Position numbers and translations under genes: made by a program
The notes under the pieces: generated by a model
Told to the model about the DNA's origin: nothing
Seen by the model: only the letters and a program-made list of their open reading frames with translations
Database searches by the model: none
Shown here: positions 6,087 to 10,328 of the stretch, piece by piece
Position numbering within the stretch: the first letter of the stretch is position 1
Layout of the letters: each line of letters begins with the position of its first letter
Assembly: GCA_964513745.1 (NCBI GenBank)
Contig: CAZEOK010000107.1
Location: 1-10,328, forward strand
From: DATDCY01 sp964513745
GTDB lineage: Bacteria > JAUVQV01 > DATDCY01
Reading direction: 5' to 3'
Length of the DNA stretch: 10,328 nt

Positions 6087-7538
6087 TCAGGGAGGCGCGA
6101 CCACCAGGTCGACCGCCGTTGTCGCCACCCCGGCGCTGACCTCGACCTCAGGGTAGGCGGCGGCACCGGCGGTCGTGACGAGGTACCGCCCCGGAGGCAT
6201 GCGCAGCCGGGAGAGCCGGTAGTAGCCGTCGCGATCGCTCGCGCCGCGAGCGACTTCTTTTCCGTCCCGGGTCGCAACGACCTCGGCGCCCCAGACAGGG
6301 GCACCTCCTGAATCCGTCAGCCGCCCGGCGACCGCCACCACCTTGTCGCGGACGACCTCGAGGGGGACGGTCCCGTGTCCCGAGTACCGGTAACCCTGCG
6401 TGTAGCCCGAGCCCGAATCGCCCCCGTCAAGGGCCGTGGGCGGCGCGGGCTCGAGCGGTTCGATCGCCGTGTCCTCGTTCCACTCGTTCCAGGTGGTGAC
6501 CAGCATCATGTTCAGGCGCGGGTCGACCAGGCGGAAGGCGAGCCGGTCGAAGAGCTCGGCCAGCGTGGATCCCTCGGACGCCCCCAGCTGCCACTGGCGC
6601 GGGATGGCGTAGTGGTCTTCCCTCCTGCGCACGCCGCGATCGTTGTACCCGGGGAAAATGCCGGGGACCACGTAGACCGCGCCGCCGCCAGCCGCCCGGT
6701 AGCGCTCGTAGAGCCCCACCGCATCCGGGACGAAGTCGCTGGTCGCGGGGTAGCCCTTCTGGCCGGTCCTCGCGTTCTCGTAGAGGTTGTACGCAGTGAT
6801 CGCGTCGAAGAGCCGGATTCGCGAGACCTGGGGAGCCGGCGTCGATTTCAACCCGGATGCGGCGGCTCCGGCGGGAACGACGTCCCAGAAGACCTCGTCC
6901 CCGATGAAGAAGGGATCGAACCCCCGGGCCTCGAGTTCTTTCCGCGCCCGCGCGATCGCGCTCTCGTATTCGCCCGAGAGGGTGCGCGTCAGGTAGAGGA
7001 TCACGACCGGCCTGCCGCCGACCGTGAGGTACGAGGGGTGGCGGAAGTAGTCCCGCGCGAAAGAGACCATGTCGGCGACGAACCTGGCGGCCTTCTGCGC
7101 GTCGAAGACCGTCGCCGCGCGCCCCTTGTCATACCCGAGCGCCCAGGTCTCGTAGAAGATGCAAAAACGCATGTCGCCGATGTTCCGCGCGCTGAGGAAT
7201 GACTCCTGGATGACCCGGTTCTGATCCTCCCGGTTCGGCCACCAGCCGAGAGCGAAGAAGTCGATGCCGTACCGCGAGCCCCAGGCGATGTGCCGCTCGA
7301 CCGAGGCGGGATCGTCGGACCGATACTTCCCGAGCACCGGCAGCTGGGGCGGGACCAGCGTGTGTCGCAGGTAGCCGTGCCCGAAGTTGCCGGGGTACCA
7401 GGTGTAGTAGTAGGCGCCGACGAGAAAGCGGTCGGTCTGCACGGGGCCGGCCGCCGGCCGCTGGTCGCACGCCGCGGCCAGGACAATCATGACCGTGAGG
7501 AAAATCTCCGCTCGGCGTCGTGCGTGTCGGGGCTTCAT
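6087..7538 (-). CDS. Lipoprotein with GH99/WbsX-like glycoside hydrolase domain and C-terminal carboxypeptidase-regulatory-like domain
   Basis: The protein is 483 aa from the ATG at 7538. That start gives a good signal peptide: a basic n-region (KPRHARRR), a hydrophobic core IFLTVMIVLAAA and Cys24 as probable lipidation site. The -3 residue is Ala rather than Leu, so plain Sec cleavage is possible. Asp follows the Cys at +2, which in enteric bacteria favours inner-membrane retention. The catalytic-type domain (about 35-390) opens with FLVGAYYYTWYPGNFG, continues with DFFALGWWPN and GGRPVVILYLTR, and carries TTWNEWNEDTAIEP. In that motif Glu352 and Glu355 have the i, i+3 spacing of the two key glutamates of GH99 endo-mannanases. 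Residues about 400-483 form a beta-sandwich of carboxypeptidase-regulatory type (GRLTDSGGAPVWGAEV, DRDGYYRL, LPPGRY-like RMPPGRYLV). The inferred role is cell-envelope hydrolysis or recognition of mannose-containing or other glycans; substrate is unknown. Upstream frame is open to 7895 but not protein-like. Confidence 0.87.
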   Translation of the reverse strand: MKPRHARRRAEIFLTVMIVLAAACDQRPAAGPVQTDRFLVGAYYYTWYPGNFGHGYLRHTLVPPQLPVLGKYRSDDPASVERHIAWGSRYGIDFFALGWWPNREDQNRVIQESFLSARNIGDMRFCIFYETWALGYDKGRAATVFDAQKAARFVADMVSFARDYFRHPSYLTVGGRPVVILYLTRTLSGEYESAIARARKELEARGFDPFFIGDEVFWDVVPAGAAASGLKSTPAPQVSRIRLFDAITAYNLYENARTGQKGYPATSDFVPDAVGLYERYRAAGGGAVYVVPGIFPGYNDRGVRRREDHYAIPRQWQLGASEGSTLAELFDRLAFRLVDPRLNMMLVTTWNEWNEDTAIEPLEPAPPTALDGGDSGSGYTQGYRYSGHGTVPLEVVRDKVVAVAGRLTDSGGAPVWGAEVVATRDGKEVARGASDRDGYYRLSRLRMPPGRYLVTTAGAAAYPEVEVSAGVATTAVDLVVAPP

Positions 7539-7547
7539 CGCTCCGAT

Positions 7548-7576
7548 ATTCTCCGGAGATGCGGTCTCCCTGTCAA
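7548..7576 (-). promoter_or_regulatory. Candidate promoter for the GH99-like lipoprotein gene
   Basis: On the - strand a perfect TTGACA (+ coordinates 7571-7576) is followed after 17 bases by GAGAAT (7548-7553, four of six to TATAAT). The predicted start near 7541 would leave almost no leader before the ATG at 7538, though GGAG lies just before it. The spacer contains part of a 10-bp palindrome. Confidence 0.35.
7550..7559. promoter_or_regulatory. Perfect 10-bp palindrome over the lipoprotein promoter
   Basis: TCTCCGGAGA is self-complementary and covers the end of the candidate -10 and the adjoining spacer, in the 130-bp gap between the divergent lipoprotein and kinase genes. Position suits a repressor operator. 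In GC-rich DNA a 10-bp palindrome can also occur by chance. Confidence 0.25.
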
Positions 7577-7668
7577 AGCACCCGGTGGCGGGAATGAGTG
7601 CGCTGATCATCGCTGCGGCGCCGCCCCTGTTTCTTGCTTCCTGCCGCACCTGCGGTAGTATTACCGCC

Positions 7669-10230
7669 ATGGCGCCCAGGTTCCTGACGTCGCTCTCTGC
7701 CTTCAGCCAGCGGCTACCAAGTGGCACGCTGATCGCCCTGTTCGGGCTGACGCTGACGGCAGCGGCGTGGCTGGATGTTCTGCATCGCCAGGCGACCGAT
7801 CGCGAGGCCGAGATCGAACGCATCAACCGCGTGAATGCTGGTCTGGCGCGCGCCCTGGATGAACACGTCCGGCGCGTGCTCCAGACCGCGGACAACGCGC
7901 TGCTCTTCCTCCGGGAGGAGTACGAGACCCACGGTCAGGTCGCCGAGGGGATGATCAATTTCGTCAACCGGGTCAAGGGCGACCCTATCCTGAATCAGCT
8001 TGGGCTGGCGGATTCGAGCGGAAACCTGATCCTGAGCGCAGTGCCGCACGACAAGCCGATCGACATCTCCGAGCACGAGCACTTCCGGGTTCATGCCGCG
8101 AGCGACGCCGTGGGGCTGTACCTCGGCAAGCCCGTCACGACCGCTTCAGGGGAGTGGTCTTTCTTCCTGAGCCGCCGGCTGAGCCGGCCAGACGGCTCCT
8201 TCCTCGGCGTCGTGACCGCCGGACTCGACCCGGCGTATTTTTCCGACTATTACAACGATCCCCTCCTCGGCCAGGACCGGGGCGTCCTGCTGGTGGGTCG
8301 GGACGGCATCGTGAGGGCGCGTCGATTTCAGAAACAGGTCGAGGTCGGGCAGGATCTGCGATCGAGTCCGATGTTCGTCAGCATCGACAGCGCACCGGTG
8401 GGGCATTACGAGGTGGTCGGCAGCATCGACTCTCTGCGGCGCTTCGTCAGCTACCGTGCCATGCCGGACTATCCCCTGATCGTCGCGGTCTCCGACCTCA
8501 CCTCGAGCGCCCTGGCACCCTTCAGGCGGCATGCGGCCGAGTACCGCCTTGCCGCGACGATCTTCACGATCTTCGTCGCGGTCTTCTGCCTGGTGCTGAT
8601 CCGCGCGGAGCGGCGCACGCATCACCAGAACGCCACGCTGACGTGGGAGCTGGCCGAGCGCCGAAAGTCCGATGAGGCCCTGCGCGAGAGCCAGGACCTG
8701 TTCTCGGCGTTCCTGGAGAACATCCCCGCCGCGGTGTTCGTCCAGGATCTGCAGGGCCGGACCCGCTACGCCAACCAGGCATATCGGGACCTGGCCGGAC
8801 ACGAGGCTATCGGCAGGAACGCCCGCGAGCTGCTTGCCCCGAGCCACGGCGAAGCGTCCGTCAGCCCGCCCACGCTGCGCGGTCGCTCCGTCGCGCTCGA
8901 CGAGACGATCCCCGACGGCAACGGCCGCGCGCGGATCTTCGACACCCGGATGTTCGTCGTCGACCGGGCGGGCAAGGAGCCGCTGCTCGGGTGCATCTCG
9001 GTCGACAGCACCGCGAGACACCACGCCGAAAGGGAGCGGCTCGTCTTCGAGCGCCGGATGCAGCAGACCCAGAAGCTCGAGAGTCTCGGCGTCCTGGCGG
9101 GAGGCATCGCCCACGACTTCAACAACCTGTTGATGGTGATCCTCGGCAACGCGGACCTCGCGCTGGCGAAATCGTCGTCCGAGTCCCCGGTGCGCGACTT
9201 CATCCGAAACATCGACATGGCCGCGCAGCGGGCGGCCGATCTCGCCAACCAGATGCTTGCCTACTCGGGGAAGGGCCATTTTGTCGTCGAGCGGATCAAC
9301 CTCTCGCGCCTCGTCGAGGAAATGGGGCACCTGCTCGGCAGCGTTATTCCCAAGCACGTCACCGTGCACTATCGCCTCGCCGGGGACCTGCCCCCGGTGG
9401 AGGCCGACGCGACGCAGATCCGGCAGGTCGTGATGAACCTCATCACCAACGCCTCCGACGCGCTCGGCGGCCGGGAGGGTGTCATCACCGTCGCAACCGG
9501 CGTCTCCGAGATCGGCCCCCCGGGGCCTGCACCGGGCTTTTCCGATCCGCCGTTGCGGCAGGGGACCTACGCTTTCGTGGAAGTCGCGGACACCGGCAGC
9601 GGCATGGACGCGGCAACCCAGGCGCGCATTTTCGATCCTTTTTTCACGACCAAGCACACCGGTCGGGGTCTCGGGCTGGCGTCGGTGCTCGGGATCGTCC
9701 GGGGGCACAATGGGGAGATCAGGGTCTCGAGCACTCCCGGGCGGGGCACCACGTTCACGGTGCTGCTGCCGGTGGCCCCGGCGGGACAGCCCCTCGCCGC
9801 GAGCCCGGGTGTGCGGCAGGCTCCCGGTCCTGCGGCGGTCGGCAGCCGGCGCACCATCCTGATCGTGGACGATGAGGAGCACGTGCTCCAGACGACGCGG
9901 GCCATTCTCGAGGACTGCGGTTATTCCGTGGTCACCGCTGCCGACGGCGCGGAGGCGGTTGAGGTGTTTCGCGACCGCGTCGGTCAGTTCAGCGCCGTGG
10001 TGCTCGACATGAACATGCCGCACATGGACGGAGCGGAGGCGTTCCGCCAGATGCACCGCATCGCGCCGGGAGTGCCCGTGATCCTCACCAGCGGACTCGA
10101 TGAGCAGGAAACCGTCAGCCAGTTCACCGGCACGGGTCTCGCCGCCTTCATCCAGAAGCCATTCCGGATGAAGGCGCTGATCCAGAAGCTCGAAACCGCG
10201 ATTGCGGCCGGCGCGGCGCCCCCGACGTAG
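7669..10230 (+). CDS. Membrane-bound hybrid sensor histidine kinase (Cache-like, PAS, HisKA, HATPase, receiver)
   Basis: The protein is 853 aa from the ATG at 7669. Order of parts: transmembrane segment 1 (about 19-35); a periplasmic double-Cache-like sensor (about 40-290, with LARALDEHVRRVLQTADNAL at its start and RRFVSYRAMPDYPLIVAVS near its end); transmembrane segment 2 (about 294-314). PAS follows (about 340-450, ENIPAAVFVQDLQGRTRYAN). HisKA has phospho-accepting His482 in GGIAHDFNNLL. HATPase has N-box Asn590/Asn594 (MNLITNASDAL), Asp641 in DTGSGM, FDPFFTTK and GRGLGL. The receiver (about 727-848) has Asp734/735, phosphorylatable Asp780 (VVLDMNMPHMDG), Thr807 and Lys830. All catalytic residues are present. 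There is no HAMP domain and no DNA-binding output, so phosphate probably ends on its own receiver or passes to a distant phosphotransfer protein. The start is uncertain: the frame is open from 7489, and an ATG at 7594 has a GGTGG site 5 bases before it. I prefer 7669 because it leads straight into the first membrane segment. Confidence 0.93.
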   Translation: MAPRFLTSLSAFSQRLPSGTLIALFGLTLTAAAWLDVLHRQATDREAEIERINRVNAGLARALDEHVRRVLQTADNALLFLREEYETHGQVAEGMINFVNRVKGDPILNQLGLADSSGNLILSAVPHDKPIDISEHEHFRVHAASDAVGLYLGKPVTTASGEWSFFLSRRLSRPDGSFLGVVTAGLDPAYFSDYYNDPLLGQDRGVLLVGRDGIVRARRFQKQVEVGQDLRSSPMFVSIDSAPVGHYEVVGSIDSLRRFVSYRAMPDYPLIVAVSDLTSSALAPFRRHAAEYRLAATIFTIFVAVFCLVLIRAERRTHHQNATLTWELAERRKSDEALRESQDLFSAFLENIPAAVFVQDLQGRTRYANQAYRDLAGHEAIGRNARELLAPSHGEASVSPPTLRGRSVALDETIPDGNGRARIFDTRMFVVDRAGKEPLLGCISVDSTARHHAERERLVFERRMQQTQKLESLGVLAGGIAHDFNNLLMVILGNADLALAKSSSESPVRDFIRNIDMAAQRAADLANQMLAYSGKGHFVVERINLSRLVEEMGHLLGSVIPKHVTVHYRLAGDLPPVEADATQIRQVVMNLITNASDALGGREGVITVATGVSEIGPPGPAPGFSDPPLRQGTYAFVEVADTGSGMDAATQARIFDPFFTTKHTGRGLGLASVLGIVRGHNGEIRVSSTPGRGTTFTVLLPVAPAGQPLAASPGVRQAPGPAAVGSRRTILIVDDEEHVLQTTRAILEDCGYSVVTAADGAEAVEVFRDRVGQFSAVVLDMNMPHMDGAEAFRQMHRIAPGVPVILTSGLDEQETVSQFTGTGLAAFIQKPFRMKALIQKLETAIAAGAAPPT

Positions 10231-10233
10231 CGC

Positions 10234-10328
10234 TCACTCCCCCTTGTCCGCCCTCAGCACCGCGACGAAGGCTTCCTGGGGGATGTTCACGCTGCCGATG
10301 GTCTTCATGCGCTTCTTCCCCTCCTTCT
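10234..10328 (-). CDS. lepA: Elongation factor 4 (LepA), C-terminal end only
   Basis: The last 30 codons and TGA stop (10234-10236) of a gene entering from the right edge on the - strand. The visible residues, KEGKKRMKTIGSVNIPQEAFVAVLRADKGE, match the highly conserved LepA C-terminus (KEGKKRMK..G.V.IPQEAF.AVL). LepA is a ribosome-associated GTPase that affects translation fidelity and initiation. All GTPase motifs lie outside the window. Its stop is 3 bases from the stop of the convergent kinase gene, leaving no room for an intergenic terminator. Confidence 0.88.
   Translation of the reverse strand, partial: KEGKKRMKTIGSVNIPQEAFVAVLRADKGE

Noticed and set aside
7634..7661. TTGCTT-N16-TAGTAT as a promoter for the kinase
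   Set aside because: Only 3/6 and 4/6 matches, and it would end 7 bases before the preferred start codon; not distinguishable from background.
8146..10056. 636-codon open frame antisense to the histidine kinase
   Set aside because: Shadow frame; the kinase on the opposite strand has all motifs and residues in order.

Overview
This is a GC-rich stretch of bacterial chromosome (I judge it roughly two-thirds G+C by eye) with dense, mostly single-gene transcription units on both strands. The mix of genes is a type IV pilus-type motor with a c-di-GMP-binding-type N-terminus, a hybrid sensor histidine kinase, a GH99-like lipoprotein, an iron-sulfur flavoprotein, and MoeB/ThiF and TusA proteins. 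It suggests a Gram-negative, probably anaerobe-related proteobacterium, with a deltaproteobacterial or Desulfobacterota/Myxococcota-like lineage as my best guess. There is no rRNA or single-copy marker to fix this; the partial lepA at the right edge would be the best phylogenetic handle.

Layout, left to right. (1) The 3' part of a NYN nuclease-like protein with a C-terminal LOTUS (OST-HTH) RNA-binding domain, + strand, entering from the left edge. (2) A small flavodoxin-fold iron-sulfur flavoprotein, + strand. (3) On the - strand, ending tail-to-tail with it, a MoeB/ThiF-type adenylyltransferase preceded by a TusA-family sulfur-carrier protein and, upstream of that, zwf (glucose-6-phosphate dehydrogenase). 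(4) Divergent from zwf, across a 117-bp promoter region, a 518-aa ATPase joining an N-terminal MshEN-type domain to a complete PilT-type retraction ATPase. (5) Convergent with it, a GH99/WbsX-like lipoprotein with a C-terminal carboxypeptidase-regulatory-like (beta-sandwich) domain. (6) Divergent from that, a membrane hybrid histidine kinase (TM, Cache-like periplasmic domain, TM, PAS, HisKA, HATPase, receiver). (7) Three bases beyond its stop, the convergent C-terminus of lepA (elongation factor 4).

How the genes may work together. MoeB/ThiF plus TusA is a plausible sulfur-activation/sulfur-relay pair for thiamine, molybdopterin or tRNA thiolation chemistry, but no small ubiquitin-like carrier (ThiS/MoaD) is visible. 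The motor ATPase and the sensor kinase both point to surface behaviour and signalling, yet neither sits beside other pilus genes or an output regulator. No mobile elements, tRNAs, rRNAs or CRISPR arrays were seen. Most of the window is ordinary chromosomal housekeeping and signalling. The more unusual points are the MshEN-PilT fusion and two strong G-quadruplex-type motifs: one inside the coding end of the LOTUS-protein gene, the other directly upstream of the preferred tusA-like start. I do not see a convincing multi-gene novel system.
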